Positions 23,801 through 33,006 of a stretch of DNA of 64,000 nt are shown here, piece by piece. The position numbers and the translations under genes were made by a program. A model generated the notes under the pieces. The model made no database searches. It was not told the DNA's origin and saw nothing but the letters and a program-made list of their open reading frames with translations. Every line of letters starts with the position of its first letter. The first letter of the stretch is position 1. This DNA is from Mallotus nudiflorus (Eukaryota > Streptophyta > Magnoliopsida > Malpighiales > Euphorbiaceae): NCBI GenBank assembly GCA_947683625.1, contig CANTUR010000039.1, forward strand, positions 744,001 to 808,000, given 5' to 3'.

Positions 23801-25549
23801 GTGGAACTGAAAAATTCTTTAAGAATGGGGGAAATTGCAATTAATGAGGGAATGGAAATCAATGTTACTGTGTTGCCTAGTGATGACTCTGCAAGTATGA
23901 CAACAATGAGTGGAGAATGCTAGATGTATCATGAGGAGTTGATGGACAGTTCATAAGGTAAATGTAGCATAAGCTACCTAGGGATCTTCGGTGGCAATAG
24001 AAATAGCATGTCACTACTTATTAGGGAAGTGAATCACACAAACAGCAATTAACATTATGCTATGAGGGGCAACAGCTTATAATGATACTTGGGGTGGCTT
24101 GGTAGGGTAGGTCCTAGCTGTTTGGATGAGGTGGCATTAATGACTTACTATCTGATGGGTGTGACGAGCGCTTGGCAGTGATAGGAAGAACAAGAAGAAA
24201 AAGGAAAGGAAAAATAAGGAAAAGAAAGGGAAAAGAAAAAACAGGAAAAGATAAGAAGAAGAAGGGAAATTTTTTAAGGAATTAGAATTTAGGGATTGCT
24301 CACTTTGGAAATTTTTAAAGTTAAATTCTAAGGGATTGGGTTTTTTATTTAAATAGCAAATTAAGGAAGGAGAATCTGAAATGGAAGGATTTGAGGTAAT
24401 AGGTTCTTAGGCTAATAATTTTTAAAGGGATTTTGCTCGAGGATTTGACTTATTTGAAATTAATTCTTAAGGAAAAATTAGAGAAATTAAAGGATGATGG
24501 TTGGGAGGAATTAAATTATCATTAATTGGAAAATTTTAATTTTGATTTTGAGAATTTGAGTTTTGGTTTAGTGATTTGGTGAAGAGTTCTTATGAAAAGG
24601 ATGAAGGATTCTTAGGACCATAATATTTTCTAGCCCATGCATGTCTGTCCTATAGTTTTTCTAGATGATCTCAATGGGCTAAATCACGTTCCCTCTTTTT
24701 TCTCACCATTGGTCATCACAAGGAGCAATTACTCTCTAGTAATATTCATCTAACTCACCATATTTTACCTTGGGTCTAGGAATAGGAGCAAAGAAAATGA
24801 ATGAAGGATGTGAAATTTGGTTGTAAAATTCATATTTTATGTCTTTATATATGGAAATGGGCCAAGTAATGAGCTTGCCAGCATGTTAGTTAGCATTAGG
24901 CCTAGCCCAAGCAAACAACAAATGGGGGGCATTATTTGTGTCAAAATTGAATTTTGGGCTAATAAAAATTATAGGCCCATTATTTTTAGTGTGATTAAAA
25001 TTAAAAGCCCAACTTACAAAACCTGGAGAATAAGAGCTGGAAAATCTAGAAGCTACTGTTCAGACTATTCATTATTCACACAAAACTTGGGGAAATAGTG
25101 TCACTCTAGAGTTAGAAGAATTTATTACATGAATTTATTCTCCAAAATGGAAGACACTTAAGTTATGACATTTACTTGGAGAAATAAATTTTTCTAGTAC
25201 AAAAGGTGCAAAATGATTAGGAAGAGGACATCGATCATCATCTACAATCAACATCAATAACCAATCATTTTTAACAATTATTGTCATTTTCTTTAATCTA
25301 TCAATAGCATTGTCTTTCTTTTATTTCCCTTCTATTTTTATATTAGCTCTATAAATCAATACAATTTCCTTTTTAAATTGCATAAGTAGTTTCTTTTATT
25401 GGAAAATTTATTTTATCTACATGAAATCCAAATAAATTATGGTCAAGACATTTGGGAATCCATAAATTTTCTGAAAGAAATCAAGAAATTTTAAGGGTTA
25501 AATTCCTCTAGCACACTCACAATTACTTAAAAATAAAAATAATCAATAC
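20856..25549. other. A+T-rich non-coding region, probably old transposon DNA
   Basis: No reading frame here is convincing. A minus-strand piece (21078-21356) contains a SLRYYSHGLHNRVGI phrase that might be an upstream exon or leader part of the PMD ORF, at low confidence. Between about 21650 and 23600 short words such as TTTTGGC, GCCAAAA and GGCTAAA recur on both strands, for example the facing pair TTTTGGCAA/TTGCCAAAA at 21677-21700. A purine-only tract lies at 24180-24270; read on the minus strand it is a CT-rich leader downstream of a TATTTAAAT motif (about 24337), which hints at an old promoter. Confidence 0.4.
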
Positions 25550-26037
25550 ACCCCTACACGGATGACTGTGTCACCTCAAGTAAAAGGACCATATGCACCA
25601 TTATGTCCAAGATAGTGATTATTGACAAAAGTGAATTTCCACATTATTACTTATCTTATGTCACAGTTTGATCCACCCATCACATGAATATTCACATGTC
25701 TATTCTAATATCTCATTTCAAGTAGCATGAGACTCACTACCTCCCAATATTAATATCACAAACTAATCAAGGAAAATAGACAGAGGTGATAGTCTACAAA
25801 TTAACACTACCCGTATATTAATCTAATGACTATGAACATTTTATAGCATATGTACTAAAAGAATTTTCACTCACATTATTAACTCTTGATAATAAACTCT
25901 TTTAACATATTGCTAAAGGGTAAATACTCAAATAAACAACACTTTATTTAAATGAATATTTTATTGTCATAGGGATAAAAGTACAATATCATTTATATTA
26001 CAAGAAATGGCACTAGGCCACATCTACACTAATAACA
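25550..26037 (-). mobile_element. Fragment of minus-strand copia LTR (U3 end)
   Basis: The right edge CTACACTAATAACA is the start of the same LTR family (TGTTATTAGTGTAG on the minus strand). The body matches 13670-14134 and 17100-17583. The left edge is truncated at about 25550 inside the LTR. Confidence 0.72.
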
Positions 26038-26416
26038 CACCCATGTGCATGGCCATGTACCTATTTATCTCTACAGGGATGTCATTTAAGCTTAGGCACA
26101 GTGTGCAAACCCATGTGCACAATCATGCATGCTTCCTCATCTTGCTTGCATAGAGATTTTGACCTTTCCTCTTCAAGTTCTCGCTTAGACTCCCTTTGCA
26201 TTGATCCTAAATTAAGCATACCTAGCCACTAAACATAAAAAGCTTCAAACTTAACTAAAAATAATCAAAATTCAAATGAAATTTTCAAAACCTACAAAAG
26301 CCTAAGTTTGAATGAATTTAAGTAAATAATGTCAATATTCAAAACTATTCTAGACATTTTGACACCTAAAACTCAACTAATTAGTGCTTAAAATCTATTA
26401 TTTTTTGCACATATCA
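26038..26416 (-). mobile_element. Fragment of gypsy LTR (same family as 30623-32016)
   Basis: It matches 31620-32016 in order: CATGTGCATGG words, the GACCTTTCCTCTTCAAGTTC region and the end TTTTTTGCACATATCA. On the minus strand that gives an LTR start TGATATGTGCAAAAAATAG. Directly to its right the second RNase H of the Tat-type element resumes, so this LTR also inserted into that gene and was then truncated by, or joined to, the copia LTR fragment. Confidence 0.65.
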
Positions 26417-26640
26417 TCTACCAGCTATGTGGTTATATCAATATATCATTTTAGAGAGATGTTGGTGCATTTACACTCTCCCATCAACTGTTTAGGAATA
26501 AGTTAGGAATTCCCAATAATTAATACCTCTTTTGTACCTAGATCCTAAACAAGCTTAAGGCCTATGATTAATGCTTCGCACTAAACTTGATTATTGGTGC
26601 ACTCAAATTCTAAAGTGAAGCTGAAAGCTATTTTGGTTCC
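26417..26640 (-). pseudogene. Tat-type gypsy second RNase H (aRNH), C-terminal part
   Basis: The minus-strand frame reads FGTKIAFSFTLEFECTNNQ, CEALIIGLKLV, DLGTKEVLIIGNS and MGECKCTNISL, with in-frame stops between. It is the second half of the extra, archaeal-type RNase H typical of Tat-lineage Ty3/gypsy elements. The catalytic-region Glu (CEAL) is kept, while the following IGDS motif reads IGNS. The N-terminal half lies at 32017-32200; the gap is filled by two later insertions. Confidence 0.8.
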
Positions 26641-26645
26641 AAAAG

Positions 26646-27567
26646 TAATACGAACCCTACCTATAATAGAGATAGAACACACATCCAACTTTGAAATCTA
26701 GCCCAAAGATCATCAAGGAATAGTTGTGTTAATGGAGCTAAACCCCTTGCTTATTAAATCGAAGTAAGATACTTAGCTATTAAAAGATGAACAATCACAC
26801 AAATCTAAGTCTAATTTAACCTAGCAATTGTAATGAAAGGTAGATGTGAAAAAATTCAAGTAAACCTGCAAATTTTTAAAAGAACAAAGTTTAAGGAAAA
26901 ACCTCACATTCAATATTTCAATGCTTCTCTAAATTCGTTTTACATATTTGTAGCCCTTGTATAGGCATGTAAACAACCTAATCCTTGAAGGAAAAGGTTT
27001 TACTCCTTATTCCCAAAGATACCTGTATAGAAAAATCCTTAATTAAGGAGATTCCCTTCAAAATAGGACAACTAATGACAACTCATCTTTGAAAAGTCAA
27101 AATTGATAACTTATTACAACTCATGACAACTAAGCAAAATGACAACTCATGACAACTAAGCATTGAAGCATGCCATGTCACATGTTGACCATTAACCCTT
27201 GACATTGATTTTTTGACTATTTGACTTTGTCTTTAACTTATTGACTTATTGACTTTGACTTAGAATATCCTTGAATCTTCTCAAATCTTCTAGAATCTTC
27301 CTTATTGACTCTAAAATAGAAAAAACAACTTGAAAATTCATCCAATTCAAGCTAATTAATTTCAAAATAGGAAATTAAGCTAATTAGCTTGAATTCTTCA
27401 TCATGCAGCTCCAAGCTTATACTTGTAGTTGAATCCACCAACTTGCTTGTAATGTTAAAGACAAACGAATTCAATGCTTGTTTGAACTTCTTTGTCCTTA
27501 ATCTTGTCATTGGTTATAATGTAAGGGATCACTTATTTTGATAGGCTTGATTAGCTTGGTTGCATCA
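26646..27567 (-). mobile_element. 3' LTR of the chimeric element
   Basis: On the minus strand the LTR starts TGATGCAACCAAGC right after the polypurine tract and ends GGTTCGTATTA. It matches 29680-30607 throughout, and 42036-42798 and 47279-48030 over most of its length; the last two start differently (TGATATGAACC). It contains a cluster of TTGAC words (27183-27262). Confidence 0.82.
27183..27262. promoter_or_regulatory. Cluster of W-box-like TTGAC words in the gypsy LTR
   Basis: Seven TTGAC cores occur in about 80 bp inside the LTR, roughly 300-380 bp from its start. Similar clusters are in the sister LTRs (about 30216-30292, 42555-42620 and 47816-47845). TTGAC is the core of the WRKY-binding W-box, so stress-responsive LTR activity is possible. 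The array may also be simple tandem duplication without function. Confidence 0.4.
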
Positions 27568-29052
27568 TTCCCCCCTTCCTCAAGATGATTCATCCTCGAA
27601 TAAGCACCTACATCAAAATTAAAAGGAGATAAATCAACAACATTAAAAGTAACACTTACACCATACTCACCAGGAAAGTCAATCTTGTAAGCATTATCAT
27701 TGATGCACTCTAACACTTGGAAGGGTCCATCACCATGTGGCATCAACTTAGATTTCCTTTGAGTGGGAAATCTTTCTTTGTGCAAATGTACCCAAACCTA
27801 ATCACCTGGGTCAAATACAACTTTTACATGCCCCTTTTTTATAGGTTTGGCATAATGCTCATTCTTTCTTTCAAGATTTTCTTGCACCTTTTCATGTAAG
27901 GACTTCACAAATTTTTCCTTCTTCTTTCCATCTAGATTTACTTGTTCACTGAAAGGTAAAGCAATCAAACCAAAATGACTCGATGGAATAAAACCATAAA
28001 TAATCTCAAAAGGATAGAAAGTGGTAGAAGAATGCACACTATGATTATAAGCAAATTTAATATAAGGAAAGCAATCTTCCTATCACTTCAAATTATGCCT
28101 AACCATGGTTCTTAGTAATTGAGATAAGATTCTATTAACTACCTTAGTTTTCCCATCAGTTTATGGATGACATGTTATAGAAAATAAAATTTTAATTCCC
28201 AATTTACCCTAAAAAGTCTTTCAAAAGTAGCTTAAAAACTTAGCATCTCTATCACTCTCAATTGTTCTAGGCATGCCATGCAAATGAACAAACTCTTTAA
28301 AGAACAAATCTGCAACATGTTGTGCATCATTAGTTTTTCTGCATGCTATAAAGTGAGCCATTTTAGAAAACCTATCTACAATAATATATATTGAATCATG
28401 TCCTCGCCTAGTCCTAGGTAAACCAAGCACAAAATCCATGGAAATATCAATCCAAGGTGAACTAGGCACAGGTAGAGGCATATACAAACCATATGGTTTT
28501 AATATAGACTTAGCTTATTTACACTCAATGCACTTATCACAAATTCTAACAATATCTTTTTTCATGTTAGGCTAATAAAAGTGATCATGTAAAACATCCA
28601 AAGTCTTGGCCATACCAAAATGTCCTATAAAACCACCCTTATGTGCTTCACGAACACGTAATTCATGCATAGAACAAATTAGGAACACATAATTGTTTCT
28701 CTTTAAACAAGTAACCATCATGCCTATAGAACTTTTCAAAAGCAATATTTTCACATGCATGAAAAACACTACCAAAATCACTGTCATTCTTATACAACTC
28801 TTTTATGTATTCAAATCCTAGCAATTTGGCATCTAAAGAAGTAAGTAAAGTATACCTTCTTGAAAGTGCATCAGCCATAACATTCTCTTTACCTTGCTTG
28901 TATTTAATGACATAAGGAAATGACTCAATGAATTCACTCCACCTAGCATGTCATTTGTTAAGCTTGTTTTACCCCTTCAAGTGCTTCAAGGATTCATGAT
29001 CAATATGTATCATGAACCCTTTAGGCAATAAATAATGTTGCCATGTCTCCAA
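27507..29052 (-). pseudogene. Ty3/gypsy RNase H-integrase remnant inside the chimera
   Basis: RNase H starts abruptly at about 29052 (ETWQHYLLPKGFMIHIDHES), followed by VMADALSRR (28870), the integrase zinc region (HELRVREAHKGGFIGHFG, about 28600-28680) and the integrase core (28221-28487, with SPWIDISMDFVLGLPRTRRG and ESDRDAKF). Then come the C-terminal domain with GDGPFQVLECINDNAYKIDFPGEYG and VTFNVVDLSPF (27600-27740) and an EEGGND tail overlapping the LTR. From 28787 down the frame is constant with several stop codons; one frameshift lies near 28800. The third catalytic residue is lost: the usual DGQTEVVNR region reads TDGKTKVVNR. RNase H is truncated at its front, at the TRIM junction. 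Confidence 0.85.
27568..27583 (-). other. Polypurine tract of the chimeric element
   Basis: On the minus strand a GAGGAAGGGGGGAA run stands directly before the LTR start TGATGCAACC. It also overlaps the end of the pol reading frame (EEGGND). Confidence 0.8.
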
Positions 29053-29151
29053 GGGAGGAGAGGGACCCACTCAATCCAAACCTACCTCGATCTTAATGTC
29101 TCTCATAAGGGCCCCATATTGGAGAAGAGTAAGGTCAACTTTAATACTACT

Positions 29152-29263
29152 TGTCACGGAACCATTACCCTCTCCCCAAAAGACTAGCCTATTAGGGTGT
29201 GCAGCGTCCACATTTATAAGCCCAAGACCTCCCCAATAACTTTCCAATATGGGATTTGTGACA
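29152..29263 (-). repeat. TRIM LTR copy 1
   Basis: It starts TGTCACGGAACC and ends GGGATTTGTGACA on the plus strand, with 6-bp inverted ends TGTCAC/GTGACA. A few bases differ from copy 2. Confidence 0.85.
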
Positions 29264-29414
29264 TTCTACCCCACTCGATTGTTTAATGACCTCGTTGCAC
29301 TGACTCCTTACCTAAGGGAGGAGAGGGACCCATTCAATCTGAACTTACCTCGATCATAGTGTCTCTCATGAGGGCCCCACATTAGAGAAGAGTAGGGTCG
29401 ACTCTGATACCACT

Positions 29415-29526
29415 TGTCACAGGACCATTACCCTCTCCCAAAAAGACTAGCCTATTAGGGTGTGCAGAGTCCATGTTTATAAGCCTAAGACCTCCCCCAT
29501 AACTTTCCAATATGGGATTTGTGACA
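29415..29526 (-). repeat. TRIM LTR copy 2
   Basis: It starts TGTCACAGGACC and ends GGGATTTGTGACA. The primer site TGGTATCAGAGTC lies two bases away on the left (minus orientation). Confidence 0.87.
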
Positions 29527-29663
29527 TTCTACCCCACTCGATTATGCAACGCCCTCGTTGTACCAACTCCTTACCTAAAAGAGGAGAGAAACCCACTTGG
29601 TCTGAACCTACCTCAATCCCCGGTGTCTCTTATGAAGGCCCCACATTAGAGAAGAGTAGGGTC

Positions 29664-29676
29664 GGCTTTGATACCA
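29664..29676 (-). other. Primer-binding site at the gypsy-TRIM junction
   Basis: GGCTTTGATACCA is the reverse complement of TGGTATCAAAGCC, the initiator-Met tRNA site with one change. Its spacer to the LTR (AAC on the plus strand) is that of the gypsy family (compare 47263-47278), while the bases on its other side (GACCCTACTC on the minus strand) are TRIM internal sequence. Confidence 0.85.
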
Positions 29677-29679
29677 AAC

Positions 29680-30607
29680 TGATACAAACCCTACCTATAA
29701 TAAAGATAGAACGCACATCCAACTTTAAAATCTAGCCCAATGATCATCAAGGATAGGTTATGTTGATGGAGCTAAACCCCTCGCTTATTAAATCAAAGCA
29801 AGATACTTAGCTATTAAAAGATGAACAATCACACAAATCTAATTCTAATCTAACCTAGTAATTGTAATGAAAGGTAGATGTTAAACAATTCAAGTAAACT
29901 TGTAAAGTTTCAAAAGAACAAAGTTTAAGGAAAAACCTTACTTTCAATATTTCAATGCTTCTCTAAATTTGTTTTACATATTTGTAGTCGTTATATAGGC
30001 ATGTAAACAACCTAATCCTTGAAGGAAAAGGTTTTATTCCTTATTCCCAAAAATATCTATATAGAAAAATCCTTAATTAAGGAGATTCCCTTCAAAATAA
30101 GACAACTAATGACAACTCATCTTTGAAAAGTCAAAATTGATAACTCAGTACAACTCATGACAACTAAGCAAATTGAAAACTCATGATAACTAAACATTGA
30201 AGCATGCCATGTCACATGTTGACCATTGACCCTTGACTTTGACTTCTTAACTATTTAACTTTGACTTATTGACATCGACTTTGACTTGGAATATCCTTGA
30301 ATCTTCTCAAATCTTCTAGAATCTTCTTGAATCTTCCTTATTAACTCCAAAATAGAAAAAATAACTTGCAAATTCATCCAATTCAAGCTAATTAATTTCA
30401 GAATAGGGTATTAAGTTAATTAGCTTGAATTCTAAATCATGCGACTCCAAGCTTGTACTTGTAGTTGAATCCACCAACTTGCTTATAATGTGAAAGGTAA
30501 ATAAATTTAGTGCTTGTTTGAACTTCTTTGTCCTTAATCTTTTCATTAGTCCCTTATAATGTAAGGGATCACTTGGTTTAATGGGATTGCTTAGCTTGGT
30601 TGCATTA
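29680..30607 (-). mobile_element. 5' LTR of the chimeric element
   Basis: On the minus strand it starts TAATGCAACCAAGC and ends GGTTTGTATCA, next to the primer site. It closely resembles the 3' LTR copy at 26646-27567 by eye, with scattered substitutions, so the insertion is not very recent. Confidence 0.82.
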
Positions 30608-30622
30608 AAAAGGTGATGTGAT

Positions 30623-32016
30623 TGATGCGTTCAATTCGTAAGCATACGGGGTTGTCCAAGTAATAAAAAATATTGATCTTATATGCAGTGGATGTTAACT
30701 ACTGAATTACACTTTATGTTTATTTGTTTAAAAAATTGAATGAGGTTATTGCTAAAAATAATTAAAAATTAAAACTAAACTAGAAAACACAATTTAACTA
30801 TTGTAAGATTTATTAAATTAATGAATGTTATCGATTCTCTGCTCAATTTTATCAAAAGTTCATGTTAATCTCCTTATCACTTATGAATTTATTCCATTTC
30901 CTAAGTGTCATTAGACATATTAAAGCCTCTTTCGAGCACTCATATAATTTTGTCGATCACAACAACTACCCAAGTGATTAGCTTTCGCTACTCAAGCAAT
31001 TAGTTATTCTCTATAGTGAAGCAAAGCTTGTCAATGAATATTAACAACCAAACTATCTTTTAACCAATTTGATTAATTAAAAGATTATTATTTTGTTCTC
31101 AATAGGGATCTTCTCTCTATCTCACCCCACTGTCTAATTCAATTCCTAGGGTGATCAAACCTATGAAAGCATTATGTTCAATAATAATCATTGATTATAA
31201 ATTTAGTGACAAGGAATTTAATCAATTAAGTCCATTCTTGAGCCGGGTCTAAAAACCCCAATTACTAATATTTAGCTACTCATGGAAATTAAAGAGAGAA
31301 AAGAAGAAAAAGATAAATTAAAAATAATAAGCATACACATTGTATAATATTAAATAAGTACAAAAGGAAAAACCCCTTTTTTGTTCCTCTTGAATATATT
31401 GGTAGTTGTTCTCCAATCCTTAACCATCAATAGACAATGAAAAACAAAAATTCAAATAAAATCATACTTGAGGAATTTTAAAAGTGCTATAAATATTCAA
31501 CCATCCAACCTCTCTAAAAGAGGCAAAACAAAGGCTATTTATAATAGTCCTCCAAAAAACCCTAAAATTTATTTCCTAAATTAAAAATCTACCAAAGTAC
31601 ATGATTGTGCATCACTGCTGCCTTAAACAATCATCAACCAGGTCTGGCCATGCACACTCATGTGCATGGATATGCATCACTGCTTCATGCAAATTGAAAT
31701 GTTTAGTGCCATTTATAGCCATGCACATGGGCATGTCTCTCTATCTTTAATTCATGTAGATTTTGAGCTTTCCTCTTTAAGTTCCAGGATAGGTTCCACT
31801 TCAAATGATCCAAACGGCACACTTAATCAAACCATATAAAAACACCAAAATTAAACTAAAAATAAGCAAAAATCAACAAAAATTATAAAAACCTTCAAAA
31901 CTAAAATTTTATGGAATTTAAGTAAAAATGTTAATATTCAAGATTAAATGAGACACTTTGAAACCTAAAAACTCAACAATTAAGTGTTCAAAATCCACTA
32001 TTTTTTGCACTTATTA
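30623..32016 (-). mobile_element. Solo gypsy LTR with target duplication GTGAT
   Basis: On the minus strand it starts TAATAAGTGCAAAAAATAG (canonical TG now TA) and ends GAACGCATCA. GTGAT occurs at 30618-30622 and at 32017-32021. The R-U5 side contains the phrase 'cgtaagcatacggggttgtcc', common in Ty3/gypsy LTRs. It is 1394 bp long with no internal region. The target is the second RNase H of the Tat-type element, five bases from the later insertion site of the chimeric element. Confidence 0.83.
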
Positions 32017-33006
32017 GTGATCACTACCCCTAATCCAGTAGACTTGTTTATTGAGGAAACATCAAACTTAAGTATCCAAGGACGAATATCAACACCATAT
32101 ATGAGGAGATCACCTTCTTTCTATTCAATGATTTATAAAGTAGGGTGCTCTACTAGCAAATCAGCTATTGTCTGCCCTTTTATCGACTTTTGAGGAAAAT
32201 ACACTAAAGAAAACTTAATAAAAATCAGTAACTACATGCCAATTTTTCCTGATAACACATATTCATTCAATGTATACTTCATTATATCAGTTTGTTAAAT
32301 AACATATAGCTAATGTTTAGTAATAATTTCTCAATTTAATGCAGGCAAAATACAAGGCATAATTTTTTAACAAAATTATATTTAATCTCAATAGTGGTAA
32401 GGACTCTACTTAAGTAATAAATAGCCTACTCAGGTCCCATTAAATTATTTTAAGCTAATAGACATCCAATAGACTCATTTACAGCTGAAAAATACAATTT
32501 TAATAGTATTCCTTCTCTTGGGGAACTAAAATATGTGGTTTAAATAAGTACTCTTTAATTTTGTCAAAGGCATTTTAATGACTTTTCTCCCATTTAAATT
32601 TGACTTCTTGTTTCAATTTTATCAAATTAGAAAACTCTTTAGTGTTACCAATTAGGTTAGAAATAAACCTCTTGAGATAAGTAACTTGGCCTAAAAACCA
32701 TTATAACTTTTGTTTAGTTTAGGGTGGCATAGCCTCAAGAACTACTTTTTCTTTATTTTTATCCACTTATATGCCTCTTTGATGGACTAAAACTTCAAGA
32801 AAATTTCCAACCTGCACATCCAAAGCACATTTGAGAGGATTTAGTTTTAATTTATAAGCTTTCATTCTTTTAAAGCCCTTTCTTAAATAAGAAACAAGCT
32901 TAAAGGCTTTTTTGGATTTTACCCTTATATCATCAATATATATCTCCATTTAATGGTTGATCATATCATGGAAGATGGCATTCATAGCCTTTTAGTAGGT
33001 AGCACC
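32017..33006 (-). pseudogene. Tat-type gypsy RT C-terminal part, RNase H and aRNH N-terminal part
   Basis: Going down the minus strand from 33006: GATYQKAMNAIFHDMIN, then EIYIDDIRVKSKK (the YxDD box, about 32940), LKLNPLKCALDVQVGNFLEVLVHQRGI (to 32767), QVTYLKRFISNL and FKWEKSH (about 32590-32680), and remnants of RNase H. Then KGQTIADLLVEHPTL (about 32150-32190) and WILKFDVSSINKSTGLGVVIT (32020-32085) begin the second RNase H. Stops and frameshifts are common. A second RNase H between RT-RH and integrase is characteristic of the Tat lineage of Ty3/gypsy. Confidence 0.85.

Larger units (their letters stand above)
29053..29679 (-). mobile_element. Tandem TRIM array: three internal domains and two 112-bp LTRs
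   Basis: Two near-identical 112-bp LTRs (29152-29263 and 29415-29526), each TGTCAC...GTGACA, alternate with internal domains: a truncated one at 29053-29151, a full one of 151 bp at 29264-29414 and a full one of 153 bp at 29527-29679. The period is 263 bp. Each internal domain ends on the right with a primer site two or three bases from the next LTR (29137-29149 decayed, 29400-29412, 29664-29676). There is no coding capacity. Short LTRs, a short internal domain with PBS and a polypurine end (GTGGGGTAGAA on the minus strand) are TRIM hallmarks. The right neighbour, where a third TRIM LTR should start, is the gypsy 5' LTR. Confidence 0.85.
26646..30607 (-). mobile_element. Chimeric gypsy-TRIM retrotransposon, complete with target duplication AAAAG
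   Basis: Two LTRs of 922 bp (26646-27567) and 928 bp (29680-30607) in minus orientation enclose only 2.1 kb of internal DNA, and AAAAG stands at 26641-26645 and again at 30608-30612. In transcription order: 5' LTR, spacer GTT, primer site, TRIM internal-LTR-internal-LTR-internal (29679-29053), gypsy RNase H, integrase with its C-terminal tail, polypurine tract, 3' LTR. Gag, protease and RT are missing. The switch from gypsy to TRIM falls inside the primer-binding site the two families share. Intact termini, matched LTRs and a perfect target duplication suggest that the chimera moved as one unit, helped by enzymes from elsewhere; later internal exchange is the alternative. Confidence 0.85.

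Noticed and set aside
24817..25098. 93-residue plus-strand frame
   Set aside because: It has no recognisable motif and lies in old non-coding transposon-like DNA.
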